This document shows positions 25,322 to 35,221 of a stretch of 64,000 nucleotides of DNA, in pieces. A program made the translations under genes and the position numbers. Under the pieces are notes generated by a model. It searched no databases. It saw only the letters and a program-made list of their open reading frames with translations, and was not told the origin of the DNA. Every line of letters begins with the position of its first letter. Position 1 is the first letter of the stretch. Origin of the DNA: an uncultured Myxococcales bacterium (GTDB lineage: Bacteria > Myxococcota_A > UBA9042 > DTJE01); the NCBI GenBank assembly GCA_903936705.1, contig CAIZWN010000005.1, forward strand, positions 311,883-375,882. Direction: 5' to 3'.

Positions 25322-28288
25322 ATGATCAAGAACACCTTGATTGCGCTGGTCCTGACTGGTTTGGCAGCCTGCGCAGGGGAGGCTCCTGTTCACTCCCCAG
25401 GACCCGCAGAAACCCCGAAAATCGACCGCAACTTCCTGCGCGACGATCAAGGCCGCTACATGAGTCTGCACGGCGTCAATGCATCGGGTGAATCGAAGGT
25501 TCCGGCCTGGCTGACCGTCAATGGTGTTGCCCGTCCATTCGTCCAGGCAGATCTGCGCTCTACCCCGTTGATCGGTGTACCCAGTTTCGTAGGACGGCCG
25601 TTCCCGCTGGACCAGGGATGGAAGCCCGGGGACGGGGTTGTGGCAATGGACGGCAAACTGGGCCGTGTACGGGACGCCGTCCGCGATCTGCGCGACGCGG
25701 GGTTCGACTCGATTCGCCTGGTGATCCTGTGGGAGGGCATCGAACCGGAACGACGAGGCACGTACGACGCGGAATACCTGCACTACCTGCGCCGGGTTGT
25801 CGAGATCTCCAAGGAATACGGGATCTACGTGCTGCTGGACTTTCATCAGGACATGGTCAGCCGCTACCTGACCGTTCGGTTCAATGACCGGCCTACCGTC
25901 GTCACCGAGGACGGCATTGAGATCGCAGTCGACAAGTACAGCGTGGAAAACCAGGTACTGGCGCTGTTCCCCCCATACACCGACGCCGTCCGAGGTGACG
26001 GCATGCCAAAGTGGGCTGTCCAGACGTCGCTGCCTGAAAAGGACATGCGGCCATCGAATCCCTGGTGGGGAACGCCACGAACGATCTCGGGCTTCAATCC
26101 CCTCATGCTGTGCAAGGCCTACTCCGTGTACCAGATGGTATCTGGCGACGAACCTGACGCGCTGGTGCAGGTTGCCTGCAGCAGCCTTGATCCAACCAGC
26201 CCCAACTACGACCCTGTCGACGGACGGGACGCCGTGTGCTCGGCCATTCCGAAATTGTCCGACGACGATCTGGCCCCATGGCTGAAGCGTCTGGCGCAGT
26301 ACGCCTGCCAGGATCCAGACCCGCAGTTCGCCCCATACGAAAGCACTGACCAGCTACCCTTTTCCCAGTGGAGCGTGGTTGCCGTCGTATCGCTGGATGT
26401 GGACCGCACGGCCGCGGCGTTCTTCGGTTCAGACAAGGTACTGCCAGGCTTGTATGCGAAGGAGTGCCGGGATCCTGGCGCGAATCCGCATGACCTGTTC
26501 GGCTGCAAAACCCTGCACTACCCCACCCACATGGTGTGTCGCGACAAGGACCGCGAGACGTGGGACCTTGATGGGGACGGGACCGGAAGGACTCCATGCG
26601 CCGACGTGCGCGAGGAGTACTACTCGGTGAAGGACTACCTTCAGGAGGCTTACGCCGGGTCGTGGCTGGCACTGATCGATGCCCTTAAGGTCGGGAGCAA
26701 GCCGGTCGGCGACCCGGACAATCGGAAGGTCATGCCTAATGTGATCGGGTACGACATCGCTAACGAGCCGGTGGGACACGTGACGGGGCTGCTGCTGGGA
26801 AACCTGCCACTGGTGGCCAGCGTGGATCGCAAGATGATCACCGACCTGGCGAAGTCCCTGGTGGATGATCCCGTCACGGCACAGGCTATCGCCGACCTGG
26901 TGCCAGCATTGTCGCTGGTCCCTGACCTCCCGCCCGTTCCCGAGGAACCCGTGGCTCCGGTTCCACCCGTCGCACCGGATTGCACCGGGCTGGACCAGGA
27001 CGTCTGCGACGTGCAGTGGACGATGTACCGAATCGAGCAGGACAAGTATGACGGCGATAAGGCGGCCTACGACCTTGCCCTGGCCTCGTGGCCTGCAGCC
27101 AAGACAGCCGCCGAGTCTGCCAGGTCGATCCTGTTGCGGCAGTGGGGTCTGGAGTGGGATTCGCCCACCGATCGCGAACCAGCCAAGGCATCCAAGGACG
27201 AAACGACGTCCCAACGAACCGACCTGTTCGGCCTGGTCGACTTCGCTACCCTGTTCGACTACGCCTACCTGCGCCCGTTCCACGGCAGAATCGGGCGGGC
27301 CATCCTGAAGGCTGATCCAAACGCGATCCTCTTCCTTGGGGGGTCGCTCAGCCTTGGCGAGCCGCTTGGAGGCATCGTCGGTCCGGTCCGCGGCGTACCT
27401 ACGCCGGATGGCCTGGAGGGACACGTCGTCTGGGCGCCCCACTATTACGTGGATATCTACCCGTTCCTGGGCTTCAACCAGCCGCCACGCGAGTTCAAGC
27501 TGGAGGAACTGCGTTTCAGGGACTATTCGGAAGGGGTCAAGGCCGGGACACAACTGGCGATTGACTCGATGGGAAACGCGCCGGTCGTGTACGGCGAATT
27601 CGGTTCCTATTTCAACTTCGGCGGCATCCAGCAATCGATGGCACAGGATTACGCGCTGACCTCCAACATACTGGACAACTACTACGAGGCATTCGAGGGC
27701 CAGTTTCTCAGCAGGATGGTCTGGTGCCTGGCCTTCGGGAACGACACCCGCTTTGGCGACGGCTGGAACATGGAAGACTTCAGTATCCGAGGGCCGGCCG
27801 TTCGGGATGCCGACGAGAACGTGACCGACCCCGGCCCCTGGCGCGCAGCCGAGTCCTGGGCGCGCCCCCATGCTAGATCGATGGCTGGCCGTCCAATGTC
27901 GACACACTATTATTCCCCGCTGCACTACTTCAATTCCGACAAGGGCGTACCCGATCCGGTCGGAGAATTCGAGGTCCGCTATCTGGCCAAGGAGGTTGGC
28001 GCCCCAACCGAGATCCAGATACCAGAGATCCGCGTGCCGTCTGTCGACGCGAAGGGGAACACTACCGAACGAGTCCTGCCCTACCCCGACGGTTTCTATG
28101 TGTGGCTGTCGGACGGAATGGCCTACTACGACTCGCAGCGCCACGTTTTGCAGCACTATCCATCGAACGACGCACCGGGTGCCGAGCACTGGATCCGGAT
28201 CCTGCCGCCGCTGCCAGGAAACGTGGCCAAGGGCTGGCAGTACTTCTTCCAGGGCGACAAGGTCATCAAGGGGGCGACAGGGGAGTAA
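25322..28288 (+). CDS. GH5 endoglycoceramidase-like lipoprotein, 988 residues
   Basis: Predicted surface glycosidase. Lipobox LAAC (acylated Cys17), then the opening of an endoglycoceramidase-type (beta/alpha)8 barrel: SLHGVNASGESKVPAW, DSIRLVILWEGIEP, VLLDFHQDMVSRYL. Acid/base Glu482 in IANEPVGH and nucleophile Glu759 in YGEFGSYF. The C-terminal beta-domain (about 890-988) resembles the one following the barrel in that family. It is about twice the usual length because of a Cys-containing insertion (about 285-440) and a helical Lys/Ala/Asp-rich insertion (about 530-620). The ATG at 25322 is taken because GGAGG abuts the earlier ATG. Paralogue of the gene at 30000-32909. Substrate, for example glycosphingolipid or sterol glycoside, not proven. 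Confidence 0.88.
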   Translation: MIKNTLIALVLTGLAACAGEAPVHSPGPAETPKIDRNFLRDDQGRYMSLHGVNASGESKVPAWLTVNGVARPFVQADLRSTPLIGVPSFVGRPFPLDQGWKPGDGVVAMDGKLGRVRDAVRDLRDAGFDSIRLVILWEGIEPERRGTYDAEYLHYLRRVVEISKEYGIYVLLDFHQDMVSRYLTVRFNDRPTVVTEDGIEIAVDKYSVENQVLALFPPYTDAVRGDGMPKWAVQTSLPEKDMRPSNPWWGTPRTISGFNPLMLCKAYSVYQMVSGDEPDALVQVACSSLDPTSPNYDPVDGRDAVCSAIPKLSDDDLAPWLKRLAQYACQDPDPQFAPYESTDQLPFSQWSVVAVVSLDVDRTAAAFFGSDKVLPGLYAKECRDPGANPHDLFGCKTLHYPTHMVCRDKDRETWDLDGDGTGRTPCADVREEYYSVKDYLQEAYAGSWLALIDALKVGSKPVGDPDNRKVMPNVIGYDIANEPVGHVTGLLLGNLPLVASVDRKMITDLAKSLVDDPVTAQAIADLVPALSLVPDLPPVPEEPVAPVPPVAPDCTGLDQDVCDVQWTMYRIEQDKYDGDKAAYDLALASWPAAKTAAESARSILLRQWGLEWDSPTDREPAKASKDETTSQRTDLFGLVDFATLFDYAYLRPFHGRIGRAILKADPNAILFLGGSLSLGEPLGGIVGPVRGVPTPDGLEGHVVWAPHYYVDIYPFLGFNQPPREFKLEELRFRDYSEGVKAGTQLAIDSMGNAPVVYGEFGSYFNFGGIQQSMAQDYALTSNILDNYYEAFEGQFLSRMVWCLAFGNDTRFGDGWNMEDFSIRGPAVRDADENVTDPGPWRAAESWARPHARSMAGRPMSTHYYSPLHYFNSDKGVPDPVGEFEVRYLAKEVGAPTEIQIPEIRVPSVDAKGNTTERVLPYPDGFYVWLSDGMAYYDSQRHVLQHYPSNDAPGAEHWIRILPPLPGNVAKGWQYFFQGDKVIKGATGE

Positions 28289-28313
28289 GAGGTTGTGACC
28301 TCGTGGCAACCTC
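28289..28313. terminator. Hairpin between convergent GH5 genes
   Basis: GAGGTTG (28289-28295) pairs with CAACCTC (28307-28313), starting right after the stop codon. An alternative inner pairing GAGGT/ACCTC exists. No T-run follows, so it could mark an intrinsic or Rho-dependent end or be fortuitous. Confidence 0.3.
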
Positions 28314-28405
28314 CTGGTGAAAGGTCAGCGGAGCGTCATTCCTTTACGAACGTACACGCAAGCAATCAGCTTCGACATCGAAGATCACTGGTGGGAAGGT
28401 TCGGA

Positions 28406-29989
28406 CTATTGCTCAGGACGGGGCTGCGGGTTCTTCAGCTTCGCCAGCAAAGCCTCGTTCGGGTCAACGGTCAGTTCCCGGTAGGCTTCGAACTTTGTCT
28501 TCAGGGTCGCGAAATCATCGACATATGGGTCCGGACGCACAAAATTGCTCTTCAGTCGCCCACGCAGGCCCCATGAAGTCGAGAAGTCGAAGACAGGCAT
28601 GCTGATCGGGTCGTCAAGGCGCTTGTACGTCCAAAGCGACCACGAAAACCCTTGCTGCTGCATCCACCACGCCGCATAACCGGCCGCATCGTACGCCCAT
28701 TCCTGGTCCAGAAAGGTCGAGAAACTACCAATGTAATAGGGAACCTTTTGCCGCGCCTGTGCCTCGGTGAACCTGGGGCCATAGAGTGCATCAAAAAGAA
28801 AGGCATAGGCGTCGTAGTCGGAAGTGGACCACTCGAAAAGGTGGGTGGAGTAGACGACATTATCCCAAAGGTACGTGGCAGGATCCGGCAGCGAGTCCAT
28901 CCCCATGAAGCCATCGTGGATCACACACAGGTGGTCGTCGCCCTTGGCGCGCACGGCCTTCACGATGCGGTCGTACATCTGGTCCCGAGCGTCGGCATCG
29001 GGCGCTCCGTACGGCTCGGCCAGAAGACTGTATGCAGCGACCTCGTCTCTGTCATGCAGCAGGTCCGACAGGTGTTCCCACATCTGCACCGTAAGATCCT
29101 GCATATGCACGTTCGAGTAGAGTCCTGACGTGCCCGAATAGGAGTTCTGGCCGCCCGGCGCCTCCTGGATGTCGACCACCGCGTAAACGCCGTTGCGCCG
29201 GCACCAGTCCAGCAGGTCGGTCAGCCGCTTTTCGGCCATCGGGTTGAAGTCGAGCGCCTCGGGAGCCTCGGCGTCCACACCCCTCACCAGCGACCGGTAG
29301 CCGATCGGAACCCGTACGACGTTGAAGCCCTGAGCAGCCAGCCACGCAATGTCGGCTTCCGTAATCCAGGCTTGCTGGAAGGCATCCAGCAGTTCGTCGC
29401 GACCCTCTGTACCAAAGCGATCGGCCAGGATCTTCCGCAGCGAAAGGTCTGCGTCGTCGCACAAAGGCGGGTACTCGACCAGGCCATCCAGCAGGGTCTT
29501 TGCCGTGTCTGCTCCGACTGCGGTGACCAACCGGTCCTTCAACCTGGCGGTCCACAGATCGCCGTTGCCAGGGCAGACCTTCGTGACGGCAGGATCGGTG
29601 CCGTACTCGGGCCCGATCTCGCGCATCGCCGCGACGACGGCCTCCTGAACGCCCAGTTTCGCCGCCGCCTCGTAAAGCGCGCCATGGCTGGTCTGGCCGA
29701 CCAGCGTTATCCAGGTTTCATGGAACATCCATCCGCCAAGGTTGACGCCTCGCAGAACGACCTCGTTTCCTGCCGGATCCACGATACGGGGTCCGTCTGC
29801 ATGCAATCGGGGCAGTCCGGCCGGAATGACATCAGGCGCTTCCGGAGCATCGGCGACATCCACAGCATCCACCACATCGAAGATGTCGGAAGCATCAGCG
29901 ACATCGGTCAGGTCTGTTCCGTCGCCACCGGACGAGCATCCAGGCATGACGACAAGGATAGCCACCAGAACCGTTTTCCAGCACATCAT
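28406..29989 (-). CDS. GH5-type glycosidase lipoprotein with altered nucleophile position
   Basis: 527 residues. Lipobox MPGC (Cys18), an Asp/Val/Ala linker (about 22-55), then an exo-glucanase-like GH5 barrel starting RGVNLGGWM. FNVVRVPIGYRSLV and VDIQEAPGGQN follow the family. The acid/base is Glu325 in LLAEPYG. At the strand-7 position where GH5 enzymes carry the nucleophile Glu (GEFS/GEWS), the sequence reads IGSFST with Ser422. It may therefore be inactive, a binding protein, or use another residue. The ATG at 29989 has GAGG eight bases upstream and lies 10 bases after the larger GH5 gene stop, so the two are co-transcribed. Confidence 0.83.
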   Translation of the reverse strand: MMCWKTVLVAILVVMPGCSSGGDGTDLTDVADASDIFDVVDAVDVADAPEAPDVIPAGLPRLHADGPRIVDPAGNEVVLRGVNLGGWMFHETWITLVGQTSHGALYEAAAKLGVQEAVVAAMREIGPEYGTDPAVTKVCPGNGDLWTARLKDRLVTAVGADTAKTLLDGLVEYPPLCDDADLSLRKILADRFGTEGRDELLDAFQQAWITEADIAWLAAQGFNVVRVPIGYRSLVRGVDAEAPEALDFNPMAEKRLTDLLDWCRRNGVYAVVDIQEAPGGQNSYSGTSGLYSNVHMQDLTVQMWEHLSDLLHDRDEVAAYSLLAEPYGAPDADARDQMYDRIVKAVRAKGDDHLCVIHDGFMGMDSLPDPATYLWDNVVYSTHLFEWSTSDYDAYAFLFDALYGPRFTEAQARQKVPYYIGSFSTFLDQEWAYDAAGYAAWWMQQQGFSWSLWTYKRLDDPISMPVFDFSTSWGLRGRLKSNFVRPDPYVDDFATLKTKFEAYRELTVDPNEALLAKLKNPQPRPEQ

Positions 29990-29999
29990 TTCATGTACC

Positions 30000-32909
30000 T
30001 CAATCGCCGGTGACGACCTCGTCGCCACGGAAGAAGTATTGCCAGCCAATCGCAGGACGCCCCTCGATTGGCGGCAGCAGCCTCACCCAGTGCTCCACAC
30101 CCGGCTCGTCAACCGACGGCAGGTGGTACAAGGTCCGGTTTCCGTGGTTGTAGTACGCAACCCCATCTGAAATCCAGACGTAGAATCCCTTCGGATACTG
30201 CACGTCGTATGGAATCTGGACCTCCGTCGGCCGGTCAGTTTCCTTGCTGGCGTATCGCACCTCGAACTCGCCAACCGGATCAGGCATGCCCTTGTCCGGC
30301 TGAAAGAAGTGATACGGGCTGTAGAAGTGCGTGGAAATCGGCCGCCCAGCCATCGCGCGGGCGTGCGGCCTGGCCCAGACCTCCTGGGCACGCCAGGGCC
30401 TCGAGGTATTACCCTGGGCGTCCGTCACTTCGAAACTCTGGATGCTGAAGTCCTCCTTGTTCCACAGGTCTCCGTAACGCATGTCGTTGTCCGGGCTATA
30501 GCACCACAGCATCCGGCTGGCGAACAGGGACTCAAAGCCTTCGAAGAAGTTGTCGTAGATCTGCTTCGTGATCTCGTAGTCCTCGGCAATCGACTGCTCG
30601 ACCCCGTTGAAGTTGTAATACGCGCCGAACTCCCCGAACACGACGGGTGCGTTACCCAACGATTCGGTCGCCAGCATTGCCGCATTCTTCATGCCCTCGG
30701 TATAGTCGCGAAACTGGACCTCCTCGACCTTGAAGTACCGCGGGCTGACGTTGAAGCCCAGGAATGGATAGATGTCCTCGTAGTGGTGTGGGGCAAACAC
30801 CACAGCCCCGTCAAGGCCGTCCGGCGTGGGCATACCCAGGTCGTACCCGACGCTGCCCAGGCCCATCGAGCCCTCCATGAAAATCAGCGCCTTCGGATCC
30901 GCCTTCTTTATCGCGTTACCGACGCGCTGATAGAACGGCCGCAGGAATGTCCAATCGAACGATGTGTTCAGGTCGATCAAGCTGAACAAATCAAGCTTGT
31001 TCACGTTCGTCTCAGTGACCTTCGACGGCTCGGCGCTGTCGAACGCGTCCCACATCAGGCCCCACGACTTCAAGATCCGCGTCTTTTCGTCCTCGGCCGC
31101 CTTCTTCCTATCGGGATACGTCGCCATCTCGGTGTCGTATGTCGCCTTGCCTGCGTCGTAACCCTGCTTGGCCTTCTGGTACAAAGCCTTTTCGACCAGA
31201 TAACGGTCCAGGGCATTCTGGTCGGCGGTTGGGCCAGGATCCAGGGGTTCCTGCGGCGCTACCGGAGCCTTCGGTTCTTCCGGAATGGAGGGAACCGACG
31301 GAATCAGGCCCAACGCTGGAATCACCTTCGCAATCGTCTCGGCCACTGCGGCGTCGCTGACAAGGTTCTTCAACAGATCCAGAATCATCGAGTCGTTGAC
31401 ACCCCCCATCTGCACCAGCGCCTGCACGGCCAGCATGATGTTGTAGCCAACCGGCTCGTTCATGATGTCGTAGCCAATGACGTTCGGGAGGTCCTTGACC
31501 TGCTGGACGACCTGAACCCAGGAATTCGCGTAGGCATCCTGCAGGTAGTCCTTGACGGTCCAGTATTCCTCGACGAGTTCCTGGCACCCCTCGATCTGCC
31601 ATGTCTCCTTGTCGTCATCCCGGCAAACCACGTGGGTCGGAAAAACCAGCTTGTCCGGGGGGCACCCGTAGAGTTCGTGACGGTCACCCCCGTTGTCGCA
31701 TTCGCGTGCGTAGAGGCCGGGAAAGGCCACGTCCGACCCGAAAAAGGCCGCGTTGGTACGCTCGGCATCCAGGCTGACGATCGAACCCTGGCTCCAGTCG
31801 GTGAACGGCAGCATGTCCACCGATTTTTCCGGAGGGAACACCGGGTCGCTGCCCGGCACGCCGATCGGGTTTTCGACGTTGCAGGCGTATCTGGCGACCT
31901 GCTTGATCCAGGGGGGCAAGTCCTCGTCCGAGACGTCCAATACGGCGCCGCAAACTGCCGAGCGACCGTCCAGCGGGTCGTAGTTGGGGCTGGCCGGGTC
32001 CAGCGTGCTGCAAGCGAACGTGATCAGCGGATCAGCGTCCTCATCCGACACGAAGCAATAGACGTCGTAGGCCTTGCACAGGAGCGCCGGCGAGAACTGG
32101 CTGACGATCCGAGGCGTCCCCCAGAAAACGTTCTGGGGACTCATGTCCTTTTCGGGAAGGGCCGTCTGGACCGCCCATCGGGGCATGCCGTCACCGCGCA
32201 CTTGATCCGTGTATGGCCCAACCAGCGCCAGAACCATCGCCTCGATGCTGTCGGCTTCCGCCGTTTTAACGGAACCATCCTCCGTCTTGTAGGTCGGCTT
32301 GTCGTTGTAACGTGCGGTAAGGAAGCGGCTGACCATGTCCTGGTGGAAGTCCATCAGCACATAGATGCCTTCCTCGTTTGCGATCCTAGCCACCTGCCCG
32401 ATGTAGTGCAGGTACTCGGTATCGTATTCGGCACGCGACCTGGGCTGGACCGATTCCCACAAGACCATCAGGCGGAACGAATCGAAACCGTTGTCGTGCA
32501 GTTTCCGAATCTCGGCCCTGACATTGGAAAAACCCATCGTCGCCGTGCCGTCGCCCGGTTTCCAGCCCGGGTCCAAAGCAAACGGGCGGCCGACGAACGA
32601 GGCGTCGTAGGCTGTCGGCCGCAGGTTCAGGTCGGCCTTTGTGAAGGGGCGCCACGAGGCGCCGGCTTCCTTCACCCAGAAAGGCACCTTTGAGGACCCG
32701 GCCACGTTGATGCCGTGGAACGAAAGATAACGACCGCTTTCGTCCCGCAGATAGTTGCGGTCGATGACGGGACGCGACAAGGCCTGGCCGGACCGCGGAA
32801 CATCCCCGGTTCCGCATCCAGCCATTGCGAGTGTCACCACAAACGCGAAGGCCAGGGCAAATGGTGCCGATACCGCACGCTTGAAGACCGAAAGTGCCGT
32901 CGCATTCAT
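30000..32909 (-). CDS. GH5 endoglycoceramidase-like lipoprotein, 969 residues
   Basis: Paralogue of the gene at 25322-28288, matching along its full length. Signal peptide, lipobox AMAGC (Cys32), then SFHGINVAGSSKVPFW, VLMDFHQDMVSRFL, acid/base Glu485 in IMNEPVGY and nucleophile Glu760 in FGEFGAYY, with the same C-terminal beta-domain. Both insertions are kept: the Cys-bearing one (FACSTLDPASPNYDPLDG) and the helical Lys/Ala/Tyr-rich one (about 590-650). The ATG has GGGAGGGG upstream. First gene of a two-gene operon with the smaller GH5-type protein. Its promoter contains the shared palindrome. Likely acts on extracellular glycolipid; substrate unproven. Confidence 0.88.
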   Translation of the reverse strand: MNATALSVFKRAVSAPFALAFAFVVTLAMAGCGTGDVPRSGQALSRPVIDRNYLRDESGRYLSFHGINVAGSSKVPFWVKEAGASWRPFTKADLNLRPTAYDASFVGRPFALDPGWKPGDGTATMGFSNVRAEIRKLHDNGFDSFRLMVLWESVQPRSRAEYDTEYLHYIGQVARIANEEGIYVLMDFHQDMVSRFLTARYNDKPTYKTEDGSVKTAEADSIEAMVLALVGPYTDQVRGDGMPRWAVQTALPEKDMSPQNVFWGTPRIVSQFSPALLCKAYDVYCFVSDEDADPLITFACSTLDPASPNYDPLDGRSAVCGAVLDVSDEDLPPWIKQVARYACNVENPIGVPGSDPVFPPEKSVDMLPFTDWSQGSIVSLDAERTNAAFFGSDVAFPGLYARECDNGGDRHELYGCPPDKLVFPTHVVCRDDDKETWQIEGCQELVEEYWTVKDYLQDAYANSWVQVVQQVKDLPNVIGYDIMNEPVGYNIMLAVQALVQMGGVNDSMILDLLKNLVSDAAVAETIAKVIPALGLIPSVPSIPEEPKAPVAPQEPLDPGPTADQNALDRYLVEKALYQKAKQGYDAGKATYDTEMATYPDRKKAAEDEKTRILKSWGLMWDAFDSAEPSKVTETNVNKLDLFSLIDLNTSFDWTFLRPFYQRVGNAIKKADPKALIFMEGSMGLGSVGYDLGMPTPDGLDGAVVFAPHHYEDIYPFLGFNVSPRYFKVEEVQFRDYTEGMKNAAMLATESLGNAPVVFGEFGAYYNFNGVEQSIAEDYEITKQIYDNFFEGFESLFASRMLWCYSPDNDMRYGDLWNKEDFSIQSFEVTDAQGNTSRPWRAQEVWARPHARAMAGRPISTHFYSPYHFFQPDKGMPDPVGEFEVRYASKETDRPTEVQIPYDVQYPKGFYVWISDGVAYYNHGNRTLYHLPSVDEPGVEHWVRLLPPIEGRPAIGWQYFFRGDEVVTGD

Positions 32910-32945
32910 GCCGGTTACCCCTCCCGAAGCCAGCCGTCCAGATGG

Positions 32946-32974
32946 AAGTTACTGTCCGTGACAGTCTGTGTCAA
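32946..32974 (-). promoter_or_regulatory. Promoter of second GH5 operon with two overlapping palindromes
   Basis: On the minus strand: TTGACA, exactly 17 bases, TAACTT, giving a leader of about 30 bases. The shared operator (32959-32973 on +, TGACAGTCTGTGTCA) overlaps the -35 and spacer. A second perfect palindrome, ACTGTC-CGT-GACAGT (32951-32965), overlaps it and reaches the -10. The tight placement predicts repression. Confidence 0.65.
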
Positions 32975-33088
32975 TTCAGAAGTAGCCACTTGTGAAAGGT
33001 TGCGATATCGCCACCGGAAAATGCCATGTCAGGAACTTTCGGGAAGGCATCAACCCAAAGGCAGTCCAGTCGGGCAGGAAGCCATTCC

Positions 33089-33598
33089 CTACCGCTCGGG
33101 TCTGATTGCCTCGCCCGAGATATCCACATCAACCTCGTAGTTTTCGGGCTTGATAGTCAGGACCATGCAGTGGGCGCGGCGAACGACCTTCTCGGTCTGG
33201 CTGCCCAACAGCATGTGCTTGACGCCAGTGTAGCCGTGGGAACCCAGAACTATCAGGTCGGTGCCCCTCTCCCACGCCAAACGGCATATCTGGAGGTACG
33301 GCTTGCCAGCCCTGATCTCGACCTTCACCTTGCGCCTGTCGACCTCGGTCAGGCCGCCTTCCTGGAACAGCTCGTCAACGCGACGGCGCACGCCAGCCTG
33401 GATGCGCTCCATCTCGTCTGCCTGGCGCTCCATGTCCTCGCCCGTGTCGAACGACGCGATCGGCTCGACAACGTGCAGGACATCCACATCGGCATCGTAC
33501 TGCCGAGCCAGTTTCAAGCCTATGTAAAACGCGCGCCTGGAGGTATCGGAGAAATCGACCGGGATGAGGATCCGCTGGACACGGAAGTTGACTTCCAT
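33089..33598 (-). CDS. Universal stress protein (UspA family)
   Basis: 169 residues, single Usp domain. N-terminal RILIPVDFSDTSRRA and C-terminal nucleotide motif GSHGYTGVKHMLLGSQTEKV, which matches G-2x-G-9x-G(S/T), so ATP binding is expected. ATG at 33598 with AGGAG six bases upstream; a start seven codons earlier is possible. It lies 36 bases downstream of the carboxyltransferase gene on the same strand and may be co-transcribed. Confidence 0.92.
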   Translation of the reverse strand: MEVNFRVQRILIPVDFSDTSRRAFYIGLKLARQYDADVDVLHVVEPIASFDTGEDMERQADEMERIQAGVRRRVDELFQEGGLTEVDRRKVKVEIRAGKPYLQICRLAWERGTDLIVLGSHGYTGVKHMLLGSQTEKVVRRAHCMVLTIKPENYEVDVDISGEAIRPER

Positions 33599-33634
33599 CG
33601 CGTTCTCCTGTTGGCGCATTGCCGGGAAATCGGG

Positions 33635-35194
33635 TCAGAGCGGGATGTTACCATGCTTTTTTGGGGGATTGGAATCACGCTTGTCCCCCATCGTAGCCAG
33701 TGCCGACGCAAGGTAGCGGCGCGTGTCGCGTGGCCGTATCACAGCATCGACAAACCCCCACTCGGCAGCCTGGTAGGGATTCGCAAAACGCTCTCGGTAG
33801 GCGTCGATACGATCCTTCCGCTCGGCGCCCGGGTCGGACGACGCATCGATCGCGCGCCGGTCCAGAATATTGACGGCACCTTCCGAACCCATGACAGCGA
33901 TCTCTGCCGTCGGGTAGGCCAGATTGAAGTCGCCTCGCATGTGCCTTGAGGACATGACAATGTACGCACCGCCGTACGCCTTTCTGCAAATCACGGTCAG
34001 CTTCGGCACCGTGGCCTCGGCGTAAGCGTAAACAAGCTTGGCTCCGTGCCGGATTATCCCACCGGACTCCTGGTCCGTCCCGGGAAGGAACCCGGGCGTA
34101 TCGACCAATGTCACCAGCGGGATGCCGAACGCATCGCAAAATCTGACGAATCGCGCAGCCTTGACGGAGGCATCGATGTCGAGGCATCCGGCCAGAACCG
34201 CAGGCTGGTTTGCGACGATACCGATGGTCCGGCCAGTAAGCCGCGCAAAGGCGCAAACGATGTTCTCGGCATGGAACTGATGGACCTCAAGATAACGCCC
34301 GTCATCCACAACACGACTGATGATCTCGCGGATGTCGTAGGGGCAAGAAGATTCGGTTGGAACAATCTCGTCCAGCGCAGGATCAGCCCGGTCCGGCGGG
34401 TCCTGGGTCGGCAGCACCGGCGGTTCCGAAACGTTGTTTTGCGGAAGATACGTCATGAGTTCACGAATCAGCGCAAGCACGCCCTGCTCGTCGGGCGTGA
34501 CAAAATGCGCTACACCGCTTGTGCGGGCGTGCAAGGCTGCACCGCCCAGGGCCTCCTTGGTCACCTCCTCGTGCGTGACCGTACGAATGACGTCGGGCCC
34601 CGTGATGAACATGTGCGAGCCGCGCTCGGCCATCAGGACGAAATCGGTGATTCCGGGCGAATAGACCGCGCCGCCGGCACATGGCCCAAGAATCGCGCTG
34701 ATCTGCGGGATGACACCGGACGCCAGCGTGTTCCGCAGGAATATTTCGGCATATCCCGACAATGCAACGACACCCTCCTGGATCCTGGCCCCACCCGAAT
34801 CGTTCAACCCGATAATCGGAATGCCAACCTTCAACGCCATGTCCTGGACCTTGCAGATTTTGCCTGCGTGAGCAACGCCCAGCGACCCCCCCAGAACGGT
34901 GAAATCCTGAGCATAGACGCAGACGGCCCGTCCGCCGATGCGCCCAAATCCCGTTATCACGCCGTCACCTGGAACGACCTGCGTATCCATGCCGAAGTCG
35001 TCGCACTGGTGCGTGACGAATGCGTCCATTTCCAGGAACGACCCGGGATCCAGCAGAATATCGACCCTCTCCCTGGCCGTCAGTTTTCCGTCCTCGTGCC
35101 TCTTTGCAATACGCTCAGTGCCCCCACCAGCTGCGGCCTGCGCCTCCAGTGCCTCAAGACGCGCCAGCAAACGGTCCCTGTTGTCGAACGCCAT
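33635..35194 (-). CDS. Acyl-CoA carboxylase carboxyltransferase (propionyl-CoA/PccB-MmdA type)
   Basis: 519 residues, the standard length. Transfers carboxyl from biotin to propionyl- or acetyl-CoA, or acts in a decarboxylase complex. Motifs: [60 protein letters not shown] and [12 protein letters not shown]. These are PccB-like and differ from the methylcrotonyl-type subunit in the first operon. No biotin carboxylase or carrier gene is adjacent, so partners are elsewhere or shared with the 5-7 kb genes. SD AGGAGG upstream of the ATG. Lies 27 bases downstream of glgA on the same strand. Confidence 0.93.
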   Translation of the reverse strand: MAFDNRDRLLARLEALEAQAAAGGGTERIAKRHEDGKLTARERVDILLDPGSFLEMDAFVTHQCDDFGMDTQVVPGDGVITGFGRIGGRAVCVYAQDFTVLGGSLGVAHAGKICKVQDMALKVGIPIIGLNDSGGARIQEGVVALSGYAEIFLRNTLASGVIPQISAILGPCAGGAVYSPGITDFVLMAERGSHMFITGPDVIRTVTHEEVTKEALGGAALHARTSGVAHFVTPDEQGVLALIRELMTYLPQNNVSEPPVLPTQDPPDRADPALDEIVPTESSCPYDIREIISRVVDDGRYLEVHQFHAENIVCAFARLTGRTIGIVANQPAVLAGCLDIDASVKAARFVRFCDAFGIPLVTLVDTPGFLPGTDQESGGIIRHGAKLVYAYAEATVPKLTVICRKAYGGAYIVMSSRHMRGDFNLAYPTAEIAVMGSEGAVNILDRRAIDASSDPGAERKDRIDAYRERFANPYQAAEWGFVDAVIRPRDTRRYLASALATMGDKRDSNPPKKHGNIPL

Positions 35195-35221
35195 TGATCC
35201 TCCTGGATCGGGCCGCCAATC

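Noticed and set aside
30309-32693. 794-codon open frame on + strand
   Set aside because: Complete antisense shadow of the GH5 gene, no SD or domain, composition typical of a mirrored frame.
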